A stretch of 64,000 nt of DNA from Cordilura impudica. Taxonomy: Eukaryota > Arthropoda > Insecta > Diptera > Scathophagidae. Shown here in pieces: positions 1 to 11,149 of the stretch; position 1 is the first letter of the stretch, and each line of letters starts with the position of its first letter. Both the position numbers and the translations under genes were made by a program. The notes under the pieces are model-generated. The model made no database searches. It was given only the letters and a program-made list of their open reading frames with translations, and had not been told where the DNA came from. The stretch covers positions 252,452,116-252,516,115 of the forward strand of contig OY821519.1 in the NCBI GenBank assembly GCA_963682025.1, in the 5' to 3' direction.

Positions 1-720
1 GTTTCATATTTTTTTAACAATACTTTGTACTGTTGTTCTCAGAAGCTTTAGTTCAGTCAATTTTTTTTAATATAACTTTTCCGATTTGAAGTTTGTTCAG
101 TATGGACTTACCGCGTACATCGTTTAACAAGTAATTGCAATTTGAATAAGGTTGTGGCTCCTTTGTTCTTTAATATTTCTTTACGGTTTATATTTAAATT
201 TTAGAGTTTTTCGGAGTTGAATTTTTAACACTGAACGAATTAAGAGTGAGATCGAAGAAATCTGGATATACATGAAATGTAATAAATAGAAAACCATTGA
301 ACTTAAAGTTAATTTTTATAGTTATAATCACTACTTATGAACTTATGGACCTTTCCCGGAAACCCTTCCATTAGGGATTTTATAGTGGTTTCTGCCAATT
401 TTTTGCAAAAAGTAGTCAATCTCCGTTTAAAATCTTACATTTGGGACACTTTTTTTGTGCTCTGCAACATCCATTTCAAGAGAGCCCAACATCTCTACAC
501 TGGCATAAGAGCCGGATAGTTTGGACGATTTGCCTCCCTTGCTACAAAGATCAAGTTATTGTTCTTGTATCAATCAAGAGCTTTCTTACCATAGTGGACA
601 CATTGTGTTGGCTTATAAATAAATTTCCATAATATAAATATCCTAATTTATAGCACCCATTGTAACAAATGAGTAGCTTCTTTTGCCGGAACTGCATATT
701 GCTAGGCAATATCAGGAACC
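1..720. other. Unassigned AT-rich sequence
   Basis: I see no recognisable protein similarity, repeat family or RNA in this stretch. Reading frames here are short and of random composition. Confidence 0.5.
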
Positions 721-859
721 TTTTTATACCCTATACCACTATGTGGTTTGGGTATAATGACTTTGTGCTGCTGTTTGTAACAACCAAACATATTTGACCT
801 AGACCCATCTTTAATTATACCGATCGAATCAGAATCACTTTCTGAGTTGATTTAACAAT

Positions 860-890
860 GTCCGTCCGTCCGTCCGTCCGTCCGTCCGTC
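860..890 (+). repeat. (GTCC)n microsatellite inside repeat A
   Basis: About seven to eight uninterrupted GTCC units, followed by GTCTGTGTGTCC. The same tract occurs at the matching position in the other long repeat A copies. Confidence 0.95.
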
Positions 891-1471
891 TGTGTGTCCA
901 TGTAAAGCTTGTAATCAAACTGCAGGTCGCAAATATGAATATATTTTGATGAAATTTGGTGTATAAGCTTTTATCGGCCATGGGATGAACGCTGTTGAAA
1001 TTGGTGAGAATCGGTCCATGTTCAGACCTAGCCCCCATACAAACCCATATGAAATCGACATAAATTGCCATAAGATCCAAATTGTCATATAGATCTTACT
1101 CAAATTGGGTTTGTATGCATTCATTTCATCCACTAATGAGTAGTACAAAAATGATCCCTTTGACCCCATATAGAGCTGCTTCCCGATCTTCACTTAAATC
1201 TATTAAAAAACAAAAATATTGCACTGATTCTTCTCAAATTTTGTTTGTACATATTTTTGCAAAATACAAGAGACTTTACCAAACATGATCAGGATCGGTC
1301 CATTTTTGGACCTAGTCCCTTTATAGATATAGCATCCGATATGAACTTTTACATATCTGCAGCCAAAAAAATTAATAAAAATCCCACTCAAATCTGGTTT
1401 TTGCTTATTTTCAATGTCCAGTTAGTTGGGCCTAAGAGATAGGCTTTCTAAACGCATGGTATAGGGTATCG

Positions 1472-1495
1472 TATAGTCGGTCTAGACCGACTATA
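1472..1495. repeat. Perfect palindrome at the repeat A end
   Basis: Twenty-four bases read identically on both strands; the core is AGTCGGTCTAGACCGACT. It lies just inside the repeat A terminus and recurs in other copies (23596-23619 perfect; 13268-13292, 19696-19719 and 31452-31473 diverged). A terminal hairpin is a usual feature of Helitron and Helentron ends. Confidence 0.9.
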
Positions 1496-1589
1496 ATTTT
1501 CTTACTTGTTTTAAATTCCGTCTGCTCTCGGATCATAAACTTATCTTTGACATTTCTGTTTTTGGCCTCCAAATTTTTTGCATGATTTG

Positions 1590-1877
1590 TACGTTAAATA
1601 TCTGGGAATAACATTGGACAGGCGACAGGAAGGAAAAAGAAGACAACTTGATTTAAAAACCCGTAAATTGTACTGACTATTCGGGCCAAAATCTAAACTC
1701 AACTTAAACAACAAACTACGAATCTATAAAGCTATCCTGAAACCGGTTTGGACATATGGTATTCAACTCTGGGGTACATCAAGCAAATCAAATATTGATA
1801 TCATAGAAAAATGCCAGTTCAAAACATTAAGGCTAATCACAAATGCGAGCTCTGTGAACTTGGCACCCGACTTTTGA
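1590..1877 (+). pseudogene. Jockey-type non-LTR retrotransposon RT fragment
   Basis: Plus-strand translation gives YVKYLGITLDRR, then KLRIYKAILKPVWTYGIQLW, then KTLRLITNAS. These match the region downstream of the catalytic core in Jockey-clade reverse transcriptases (LGI-LDRRL, then YKAILKPVWTYG-QLWG). There is one in-frame stop after KLY, and the frame breaks up after NLAP. No 5' or 3' end of the element is seen, so it is a short dead remnant. It follows repeat A by about 80 bp. Confidence 0.85.
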
Positions 1878-2193
1878 AAAATCGGGATGTTTTTGCGATT
1901 CTTACAGAGTTTTGTATGTAGTTGATTGTAGCAATAAATATTTCGTTTGTAGTTTCTTATGTTGGGAGCTTTTTTTCTTGATGTTAAGGAAATCATGCGG
2001 ACCCTTCTTTCCTCCCAAACGACATTAGGTTTCTTGATTATTGAAAGGTAATATTCTGATGATAGTTTCTGATAATATTGGAAACAGTATGACGGCAGAT
2101 TTTTGATTTTCTGGCCAAACTTTTTGTAGGGCCAAGTTCGATCTTGTTGAAAATTTTTTATAATTATAGCATGGTATTTTTTCGTCACTAGTA

Positions 2194-3444
2194 ACACAGT
2201 AGCACATTTTTCAACTTCAAAATCTTGAACCAATTGAGACCCCCCCCAAAATCAGAAAGGTTATGATAGTAGAATAAAAACCCTATCTGGGTTTTGAATT
2301 ATTAGCTAAGGTTTTTTAAATTAATTTTTGAAGTTTTCGTTTTAGTACATTTTTCAAGGAACAGGTACTGATTCTTAAGTGTACATCTCGTGAACTATGC
2401 GAAATATTGCTTCTCTCTTCAGCAAATTTTTACCTCTTAATTAGATCTAAAAATTCTGCCTTGATATGAAATCAAAAAACAACAACATCTTCTCAAAACA
2501 GCAAAACTGAAAAAAAACTTAAAATTTCGTCATATTTTTCTAAGGTTTTTCACACTTTTATCAGATATTGCTACGAAGTCTTCCAGTCAATATATGATAA
2601 AAAAGATAGCCAAAAGCAAAACAAACAACTCTTCTTAACAAGCCGATTTCATTTGATGACTCCTTCATTAAGTTATAGCCCCACAGCCATCAAAAATTCA
2701 ATAAAGGACGAAGAAATCACTTTGAATTGTATGTTTATCGAAATTAAAAATGCTATGCTTTTTTAAATGAAATAGGTACAAAATAGAAATATATAATGAA
2801 AATGTTTGAGGCCCTTTGAGATTTTTATTGAAGACATGTCGCAGCGACATATGCACCGAGTAAACACCGTCCGTTTGAATGATTGTTTGAATAACGGCAT
2901 ATTTCAAATGTCCACCAAGTAACCATCCCGATGGAAAAGCGGTTCGAACGGAAAAAATAGAAAATAAAGCTAGATAAAGTTCAATATATATTGAAAAAGA
3001 TTTGAAGTGTCCTTATATTTCATTCCTTATGTTCAAAATCATCAATTTTTCCAAGCATCTATTTTAAAATATTTAAAGTGTCCTTATACTTATTTTCCAT
3101 CATCAACAATAAATAATCTATGATGAAATTTTACTATTTTTTGACAGTGTTGTTGTTTTGAGTAAGATGTTGTTGTTTTTTTGATTTTATCTTAGGGTAA
3201 AATTTTTAGATCTGATTAAGAGCTAAAAATTTGCCGAAGAGAGACAAGCAATATTTCGAATAGTTCACGAGATATAGACTTAAGCGTCAGTACATGTTTT
3301 TTGAAAATTGTACTAAAATCCACCACCCAGTCGAAAACTTCAAAAATGAATTAATAATAATTCAAAACCCAGCTAGGGTTTTTCTTATACCATCATAAGG
3401 TATTGGGGGTCTCAATTGGTTTAAGATTTTAGTGTTGCACTGTG
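2194..3444. mobile_element. Long inverted-repeat element, Tc1-like ends
   Basis: Sequence from about 2194 to 2525 reappears reverse-complemented from about 3130 to 3444. Examples are CTTCAAAATCTTGAACCAAT against ATTGGTTTAAGATTTT, and the poly-C/poly-G tract next to CTCAATTGG. The outer ends are ACACAGT and CACTGTG, both next to TA, which suggests a Tc1/mariner-type TA insertion. The arms differ by small indels, so the copy is old. The 600-bp interior (2530-3125) shows no convincing transposase. Confidence 0.75.
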
Positions 3445-3494
3445 TAGCAAACGAATAGGATTGAAAATTCATATTCAGCGTAATAACTGATAAA

Positions 3495-3650
3495 TTTTTA
3501 TACTCTATACCAGGGTATAATGACTTTGTGCTGATGTTTGTAACTACGCAAAATATTTATTATACCGATAGACTCATAATCACTTTCTGAGTCGATTTAG
3601 TGATGTCCGTCCATCTGCTGTCCATCTGTCAACCCATCTTTGTAAGCGTG
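3495..3650 (+). mobile_element. Repeat A, left-end fragment
   Basis: Shows the ATACC...GGTATAATGACTTTGTGCTG start, TTATACCGATAGACTC, CACTTTCTGAGTCGATTTAG and a short GTCC tract, then breaks off into repeat B. Confidence 0.8.
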
Positions 3651-3654
3651 TAAA

Positions 3655-3965
3655 CTCTATACCCCCCGCGCAGAGGGTATAAATAAGTTTGTCATTCTGT
3701 TTGTAACACATCGAAATATGAATTTGTGACGACGCCATAAGGGGTCACTCGAGCCGATATAACGATGTCTGTCTGGCCATCTGACTGTCCGTCTATCCGT
3801 CCGTCTGTCGATCTGTTGAAGCCACGCTTATCCACAAAATAAGCTATTTATTAGGTTAGTATTGTTTATAATTAATTCGAGCAGATTGGTATTTGAAATG
3901 GGGTAAATCGAGCGTTAGTGTGCCAAAATATGACCTAAGATATAGAGATACCTATAAAAAAATGT
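3655..3965 (-). mobile_element. Repeat B, reverse orientation
   Basis: Reads ATACCCCCCGCGCAGAGGGT, then GTTTGTCATTCTGTTTGTAA, a GTCT/GTCC-rich patch, and further in CAGATTGGTATTTGAAATGG. All of this is the reverse complement of the plus copies at 20985-21262 and 40017-40300. It resembles the tail of dipteran mini-me/DINE-1-like repeats. The central part is shortened. Confidence 0.75.
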
Positions 3966-5839
3966 TCTTAAAATTGCGTGTGTTTGTTAAAATAATTTAA
4001 TATTAAGTCTATAAAACAGCTTACTTTTTCAAATAGATTGTTCACATTTGGTATAAATAGTACAATAAGTCCATAAATTAATGTAAACTTAAAACCAGTT
4101 GCAAACTTTTTTTTTTTTGGTGATTTTCAAGTACATAAACTGCCATATAAGTATAACTTTGTTTGTGTAGTTTATATTATTTCAATGCAAAAGTGTCGTT
4201 TAATGCTACACAGTTAAATAAATTATTGGTTGAAGCATTAATAGTGCTTAGGGCTCGTGTGTTGTAAATAACAAGACCAATGATGGCAGACAAAATTTAA
4301 AAAATTCATCACTTCCAAAATATAAAAAAAAAATCTATTCATGTAACGAAGATGTCTTCTAGACATACACATTTGACATAACATGTTACTCATGCCACTG
4401 ACCCTGTATAAATGTCTGGTGATGAATATTGAAGATTTTGATACAGTCTGAACAAACATTAAAGTGCTAGTAAAGAAATTTTTTAAACTTTTCCCATTTG
4501 CTTTAATTTTTTAGTGATTGCTTTAATAAATGCCTTAAAAATTTTGGACAATTTGTCATAAGAATTACTGGCAAATAATTTGTAGGAAAAAAAATTAAAC
4601 CAAACAAAAGCCAAGGAGAAAAAAATCTAAATCTTAATATTCGACATACCAAACATTAGCATACGCTTAAGTAACCAAAGAAAATCAACAATCAACATCA
4701 TCATCATCATCATCATCATCTCATCTTAAATGCTAAACACGAAAAATTGTTAGAGTATAAACATATCTTTGACGTTTAGCGCATAAAATAGCTACTCGTA
4801 CTCCAAAGCAGATTCAAAAGCATTCCTTGTTACGACTAGTGGAAGTTTGAGTTGAAGTTTAAGTGTTTATGTGGTATATTTGTATGGGTGTGTGTGTGTG
4901 CGTTTGTATGTTGTTAAGCATATTTGCTGATTACCGAACCATATAATTTGCAAAATTTTTGAATTTATTTCTTTACTCGTCATTCCCTACTAAACTCTCG
5001 CTATGGTTTAATGTGTTTTAAATTTTCTTTGCAGAGAAATTTTCTATTTTGGCGGTTATTTTTTAGTTTGAGTGGAATCGTGGTTGAAAGACTGATCTAA
5101 AATTCTAGACAAATAAAAAACATTATTTAAATTTATCAAACATATGTTTATCTTGGCCTCTTTTAAATCCCTCATGTTTGTGTGCTTAATTTATATAAAA
5201 ATTTAAGACAAAAACGTTTTAAAAAAAATCCACCCCCAGTGCTGCCTGACTTGAATTCCCTTTTGTCCTATACTAACTTACGGGTATTAGGGAGGGAGTT
5301 GGTTTTTGTGGTTCTGTTCTATTCTGTTCTGTTGCTACCAAGAAATAATTAAAGGTGCTGCATTAGAGCGTTACGTTTATGTCATAATGACACAACTAGT
5401 TTTATTTATTTTTTTTTTTTTTTTGTTTTACGGCGTTTTTGTCTGCCGTTTTAATTTCTTGTATTTTTTTTTCCTTTATTGCAGGTATTTTAGGGGTGGA
5501 TTTTTTTTTTTTAATATCGAAAAGTATATAATTTTTTATATTTTTTTTATTTATTTCTTTTTTTTGTATTTGATTATGTGGCTATTTAAGGAGTTTCCGT
5601 TAAAATTTAAATATCCATTAATTTTTTACAAACCCAATTCTAGTGCCTTAAAAACAACCTGTCGTAATTGTTGTTGAACAATTTTTTTATGTATCTAAGT
5701 TCTATTGAATAGTTAAGGAAACGTTCTAGTATATAAATATTTGTAATACAGCATTATTATAATGCGGTAAGTATGCCAGGGACGGTGCCCTCACATCTAA
5801 ATGTTAACACAAATTTGAAATGGTAACATTCTTGAGCTA
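3966..5839. other. Unassigned AT-rich, partly unique sequence
   Basis: No gene recognised. It holds a (CAT)n tract at 4696-4720, a (GT)n tract near 4888-4902 and long T runs at 5400-5580 that create artefactual Phe-rich reading frames. The part around 5220-5400 is less repetitive and might be host intronic or intergenic sequence. Confidence 0.5.
4696..4720 (+). repeat. (CAT)n microsatellite
   Basis: Eight uninterrupted CAT units in otherwise unassigned sequence. Confidence 0.95.
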
Positions 5840-5841
5840 AT

Positions 5842-6122
5842 CACAGCTAATGTAATACATTTATCTTCAAGTATTTGTGCAACTAAAAATCTGTTATTTG
5901 CTTAATGAGAGGCGGTCAAAAATCCAGAATTTTTTATGGGATTGGAATTTTTGTATAATAGTTGGGAGTTTTATAGCAAACATTAAAGATCAAAGTCCCA
6001 ACTACAGTATCAAAATTCTGATCCAATCAAATGTTATGAATTGTTGACCAAATTCTCGTTAAGTAAACAACAGATTTTTAGTTGCACAAATACTCCAAGA
6101 TAAATTTATTACATTAGCTGTG
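5842..6122. mobile_element. Palindromic MITE, about 280 bp
   Basis: Left arm CACAGCTAATGTAATACATT, then GTATTTGTGCAACTAAAAAT, then CTTAATGAGA. The right arm gives the reverse complements TCTCGTTAAG, ATTTTTAGTTGCACAAATAC and TTACATTAGCTGTG. Arms are about 110 bp, with an AT-rich centre that also pairs partly. No coding capacity. The target duplication is unclear; the arms may extend by two bases (AT) on each side. Confidence 0.8.
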
Positions 6123-6229
6123 ATAAATTTTTTTCTTATCGATCGATTTATAGCAAAAATTAAGGGCTATCGATCGATATGAAAAAATGTTATGAAGGAT
6201 TTAAAAAACATTTTCATTATGCCCTGAAT

Positions 6230-7208
6230 ATTAGTGGTATAGCGTTTTATGACCTTGTGCTGGTGTTTGTGCGTCCGTGTGTCTGTCCGTCTGTTTGTCT
6301 GTCCATCCGCCCGTCTGTGCGTAACCCTTGCATATATTTTAACGAAATGTAGAATATAAGCTTCCGTCGGCCATAGGATGAACACTGTTGAAATTGGTTG
6401 AATTCGGTTCATGTTCAGACCTAGTCCCCTTAAAAATTACAACTCTGAGATCGACTTAAATTTCCGTAACATCCAAATTATCGTATAGATCTCGGTAAAA
6501 TTGCGCTTGTGTGTGTTTATTACATCCATTTATCAGTAGTCCAAAAATAAACCCTATAGGAGAATTCTTAGTCATAGCCTCCATATGAAGCCGCTTCCCG
6601 ACCTTCACTTAAATCTATCAAAACACAAAAATATTGCACCACAATGTGGTAAGGGTATAATGAATTTGTGCTGATGTTTGTAACTATGCTGATGTTTGTA
6701 ACGCTCGACTCAGACTCACTTTCTGAGTCAATTTAGCGATGTCCGTCCGTCTGTCCGTCTGTGTGACCATGTAAACCTTGTAATCAAAGTACAGGTCGCA
6801 AATATGAATATATTTTAATTAAATTTAGTATTTAAGCTGAACGCTATTGAAATTGGTGAGAATCGGTCCATGTTCAGACCTAGTCCCCATACAAATGACC
6901 CCTATGAAATCGACATAAATTGCCATAAGATCCAAATTATCATTCATATCTCAATCAAAGTACAGGTCGCAAATGTGAATATATTTTGATGAAATTCAGT
7001 ATATAAGCTTCTATCAGCTTCTATTGGATGAACGCTGTTGAAATTGGTGTAAATCGGTTATGTGCAGATTTGGTCCCCTATGAGATCGACTTAAATTTCC
7101 ATAATATCCAAATTATCATATAGATCTCGGTCAAATTTGGTTTGTGTATGTTTATTACATCCATTAATCAGCAGTCAAAAAAAACCCTATACGACAATTC
7201 CTAATCAT
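6230..7208 (+). mobile_element. Repeat A, three partial copies head to tail
   Basis: Three diverged left or central segments of repeat A follow one another, starting near 6230, 6645 and 6955. Each repeats the order microsatellite (GTCC/GTCT), GGTCGCAAATATGAATATAT, GATGAACGCTGTTGAAATTG, TCGGT-CATGT-CAGA and AAATTCCATAATATCC-like motifs. None has the terminal palindrome. Confidence 0.75.
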
Positions 7209-7735
7209 ATCGGGTTTGTTAATAAACAAAATTTCCACATACAGAGTAGACCAATCCACAACAGACCGTAAAGTCTCAATTACATCCAGAAAAATGCATC
7301 GTTTGGTGCGGCATCAAAAATTAATCATAACCAATGATATTTTGTATGAAAATATGGATGGCATTGATCCGTACGAGATGTGGTTTCAATAGGATGGCGC
7401 TATGTGCCATATGGCAGCCGCAACTATCAACTTATTTATTGAAGTCAAAATTTGGCGATATGTTGATTGCAAGAAATGGACCTCTCAATTGGCCTTCAAG
7501 GTCGTGTGATTTAACACATCTCGACTATTTCCTGTGGGGTAACATAGTGTCACTGGTTTATGCTGATAAACCAACAACAATTGACACTTTGGAAGCCAAA
7601 ATTGTTCGTATTATACGAGACGTACGGATGAAATCATTTTCAAATGTTAATGATCTTTTGAATAAAAATAATTTTTTTGGTCAAAATTTAATTTTTTGTG
7701 TTATTTTTTACAATTTCGAGATATATCGGGCTTAA
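7209..7735 (+). pseudogene. Mariner-type transposase remnant
   Basis: Plus-strand pieces in shifting frames read VNKQNFHI, HPEKCIVWCGI, DPYEMWFQ-stop-DGAMCH, then in one frame FGDMLIARNGPLNWPSRSCD followed by LTHLDYFLWG, VYADKPTTIDTLEAKI. These match the catalytic half of insect Tc1/mariner transposases, including the QDGA-CH second aspartate region and the CDLTPLDYFLWG third-acid region. Several frameshifts and a stop show it is inactive. Inverted ends were not found. Repeat C starts directly after it. Confidence 0.85.
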
Positions 7736-7744
7736 AAAATACCC

Positions 7745-8200
7745 TTTGTATATCTGTTATATTCATATGCAAGATGATTTCTTGTGGCATCTCCTAAATA
7801 CTCAGCTATCAACCGATTTTTACAAAAAGATATACCATTTGAAAGGTATTTATGTACAAATGTGTAAAATCAGGTAAATTTTTTTTGGATTATAATCATT
7901 TAAAGTTGCTACTAACACACACATAAAACCAATATTTAAAGTTCAAATAAAAAACTATACAATGCTGTGTATGTGTTTATGAATTGGCTAAAATTGGTTA
8001 GCATACCTTTAGGCTCTTATATAATTATTTACTAATAAAGCCATTTATATATCATCACTTTGTTCGGCAAAAATTAATAATGAAATTTAATGAATTTTAT
8101 TTAAATGTTCATAAATTTTTTGTAAAAGTGAAAGTATGTGCTTGAAGTTTATATACCCTCGGACCGATCTACTTGATCGGTCATAGAAAGAAAGTATTAC
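7745..8200 (+). mobile_element. Repeat C, copy 1
   Basis: Shares CTATCAACCGATTTTTAC, TATACCATTTGAAAGGTATT, CATTTAAAGTTGC-ACTAAC, AAAAAACTATACAATGCT and AATTGGTTAGCATACC with copies at 11150-11450 and, reversed, 46735-47230. Near its end lies a perfect 8-bp-stem hairpin GACCGATC-TACTT-GATCGGTC at 8162-8182. No coding capacity. Likely a short non-autonomous element. Confidence 0.75.
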
Positions 8201-8260
8201 GGGCAATAATTTTTTTTGATAAATCAAATGGGCAATATTTTTTTTTGATAAATCAAATGG
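8201..8260 (+). repeat. Tandem 30-bp duplication
   Basis: The unit GGGCAATA(A)TTTTTTTTGAT plus AAATCAAATG occurs twice back to back, immediately after the repeat C hairpin. Confidence 0.85.
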
Positions 8261-9732
8261 ACGTAGCACCTCTCATACAAAGTGAATTTTAATATGAAAT
8301 ATCTGCACTACTATGAAAACAAAAGCTCTAAAACTGGGTATGAGCACATAAGCTATCAATATGAGTAGTTGTCCAAAAAATGGCGGGACCGGCGAAATGG
8401 TGAGGCACTCTCCAAAGAATTCAAATATCTAATGCCATATATCTAGAGTACGATAATAGTAATAGCCTTGAATACATATATATTCGTAAATTTTAGTAAG
8501 TCGTAGCGAAGCACGACAGGACATACTAGTATATCACATCATAAGGTTTAATTGGGTCATTTTTTTCCCTGTAAACTTAATTGGTCCCAAAATAAACTCC
8601 AAGCTTTTAGCTTCTATATTTTTTAAATGATAAAAATATTGTTCGCCAGACTAACAGTAAGTCAATATTTATTATATGGAAAAAATACAATTCTTTATAA
8701 AATTTATTTGCGGCAGTTTGTTATTGTTTTTTTTTAACACGGCATATAAAGCATCTCGTAATTGGTTTAAAATAATGCATCAAAATTTGAATATAAACAC
8801 TATTGACAATTGAATCACAAAGTATGAAAAACGCAGATAAAAAAATTATTTTAAAATATGTTTGAATAAATTTTTCAAATATACATACGTGTGTTTAGAT
8901 AAAATACACAGATGAAAGCCGCATCATCACTAAAATATATCTCTCAAATACAGAAATGACGAATATTTATAGTTTTTTATTCTGTTTGTATTAATATTTT
9001 TTATGCAAAAAACCATTTCAAACAGCACACATGTTGGGCAGACGTCAATATTATATAGAAATATTGGTCAACAACAGAAAATCAAAATGGTTTTTAATTT
9101 CTCCGTTTGTTTCAAAACAAAATTGTTTTTCTTTTTAAAATAATTTTTATTATCTTTATCGTTGGCAATCTTCTTATATCATAATTATTATGGTGATTTA
9201 TTTATTTATTTCAGAAAATATTGAAAAATAAATAAAAATGTTTTTCAAGTAATTAAAAATGATCTGATAGTAGAAATAAGATACACATATATGTATATAC
9301 ATATATATATATATATTTAATTTTATTTATGTATTTCTTTGTTTTATTGCAAATTTTTTAGTTTCTTAGTTAAAAAAAAAATAATATATATTATTTTCCT
9401 TAGTTTTACTTGAAAAAAATTTTTTTTAATTATTAAAAAAATATATTCTTCATATTTTTGAAAAATTTTAATATTTTTTTCATTCTTGAATTTTTTCCTC
9501 ATATTCAATGATTTTAAATAACTTTCAAAAGTGTCCATATGATGTTTGAAAAATTATACTCTCAAATTTACACATTACCAATTTGAAATTGAGAATATCC
9601 AAATAAAGTTTTTTAATTATAAACGCTACCCTAAGTTGCGGTTTTTATTTTATAGAAATTTGCCAAAAACCATAATAATTAAAATAATCTTTATAATGTT
9701 AAACAAAATTTATTTTGGAACATTATTCTGTC
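8261..9732. other. Unassigned AT-rich sequence
   Basis: No gene recognised. It includes an (AT)n tract near 9298-9316 and long A/T runs. The stretch around 8380-8540 is less AT-biased but matched nothing I know. Confidence 0.5.
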
Positions 9733-9965
9733 GTCAGGGTATAATGAGCTTGAGTCTGATGTTTGTAACTACAACAATATAATAAAACCTAGATACCGAT
9801 CAAATTAGAATCCCTTTCTGAGCCGATAGTCACCATAGGCTGAGCACTATTAAAATTGGTGAATAGGTCATAAATAACCAGTCAAAAAATAAACCCTCTA
9901 TAACAATTTTTAGTTACAGTTACCATATAAAGCTTCTTCCCCATCTTCATATAACTCTATCATAA
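9733..9965 (+). mobile_element. Repeat A, short internal-deletion copy
   Basis: GTCAGGGTATAATGAGCTTG, GATGTTTGTAACTAC, CCCTTTCTGAGCCGAT, then jumps to TGAGCACTATTAAAATTGGT and CCATATAAAGCTTCTTCCCC. It lacks the microsatellite and the palindrome. Confidence 0.7.
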
Positions 9966-10118
9966 TAAATAAATTAAGTCAGAGTTTTAACTTCGGTTGT
10001 ATCGAGGTACAAGTTGCACTCTATATTTTGTTTTTATAAAGCATTTAGTTGTGATATACCCGAGAAAACCCATTACGAGATTTTACATTATTCCAAGAAA
10101 CCAATTAACTCTCCGATT

Positions 10119-10690
10119 ATAACTTACATGTAAGAGGTACTTATTAAGAAAATGTACTTTTTTAAGAGAATAAACTTCTTTTTAGAAAACGTACTTATTT
10201 AAGAAAATAAACTTTGTTGAAGAAAATGTACCTTTTTAAGCTACCTTTTTAAGAAGATATAGTTTTTTAAGAGTATGTACTTTTTTTGAAAATGTACCTT
10301 TTAAAGAAAAGGGTACTTTTTTACGAATAGATATTTTTAAGAAAACTTGGTTTTTTAAGAAAATGTACTTTTTTAAGAAATTGTATCTTTTAAGAAAAGG
10401 TACTTTTTTAAGAAAAGATACTTTTTTAGAAAAGGTAATTTTTTAAGAAAATATAGCTATTTAAGAAAACTTGCTTGTCAAAGAAAATGTACTTTTTTAT
10501 GAAAAAAAACATTTTTACTCTTTTTAAGAAAGGTACTTTTTAAGAAAATTTACTTTTTTTAAGAAAATGTATTATTTTACGAAAATGTACTCTTACCTTT
10601 AAAGGAAAATATAGTTTTTTATGAAAATATACTTTTTTAAGAAAATTTACTGTTTTAAGATAAGGAAATTTTTTCAAAAAAATCATTTTG
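10119..10690 (+). repeat. GTACTT-type tandem array 1
   Basis: Roughly 30 imperfect units of about 18-20 bp with consensus AAGAAAATGTACTTTTTT or AAGAAAAGGTACTTTTTT. The same unit forms arrays at 38640-39435 and 54745-55565 and, in reverse orientation, at 59340-61645. Reading frames within it are artefacts of the unit. Confidence 0.9.
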
Positions 10691-11149
10691 AAGAAATAAA
10701 AAGAAATTTTATTTATTTAAAAAATGTTATATTGAATATTATAAAACTAGTTTTTATATATTTGGGAAAAAAATAAAATTAATTTTTCCAAAATTAATAA
10801 AATTAATATTTTAATTTCTCTAAAAACTAAAAAAAAACACTTTTGATATTTTTTTAAATATCATTATTATTATTTAATTTTTTGAAATTTGTTCTTATGA
10901 AAATTTTTAATTCTCCCAAAATTATAAGAAGTTTCGATTTAATTAAATATTTCAAATAAATATTTTTTTTTTCATTATTGTCAAGAAAATTGTAAACAAT
11001 TTTTTTATATAAAATTTTACTTTTTGTAAAACTTTAGTTTTGAAAAAATTAACATGTTATTTTTTTTTTTTTAGTTTGGATATTTTAGAAAATTTTTACT
11101 CTCCTAAAAACGTTATTAAAATTTTTGATAATTTTCTTTGATTTTGACA
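10691..11149. other. Unassigned A/T-run sequence
   Basis: Almost pure A and T with no unit that I can define; no gene seen. Confidence 0.5.

Larger units (their letters stand above)
721..1512 (+). mobile_element. Repeat A, full-length copy 1 (DINE-1/mini-me-like)
   Basis: This is the reference copy of the commonest repeat in the window, about 790 bp and non-coding. It begins with ATACCCTATACCACTATGTG followed by GGTATAATGACTTTGTGCTG. It carries a (GTCC)n microsatellite near its left end. It ends in a perfect 24-nt palindrome at 1472-1495 followed by TTTTCTTACTTGTTTT. Mini-me and DINE-1 type elements of Diptera are known for an internal GTCY microsatellite, and DINE-1 is usually placed with Helentron-derived non-autonomous elements. 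Assigning this family there is inference from layout, not from a database match. Confidence 0.85.

Noticed and set aside
1763..2233. 156-codon minus-strand reading frame
   Set aside because: It spans the 3' part of the RT remnant and the start of an inverted-repeat element, so it is a chance frame across unrelated pieces. A faint Tc1-like look (VWEERRVRMISLTSRK) was too weak to call.
2938..2950. GGTTCGAACGG, like a tRNA B box
   Set aside because: No A box at the right distance and no acceptor-stem pairing; not a tRNA.
5306..5677. 123-codon Phe-rich frame
   Set aside because: Made of poly-T runs; no domain, no conserved pattern.
5842..6122. MITE with CACAG ends considered as a Transib derivative
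   Set aside because: The sequence after CACAG differs from the Transib end and no 5-bp duplication is present.
10119..10690. Regular short repeats considered as a CRISPR array
   Set aside because: Units are contiguous and diverged without distinct spacers, and the setting is a eukaryotic genome.
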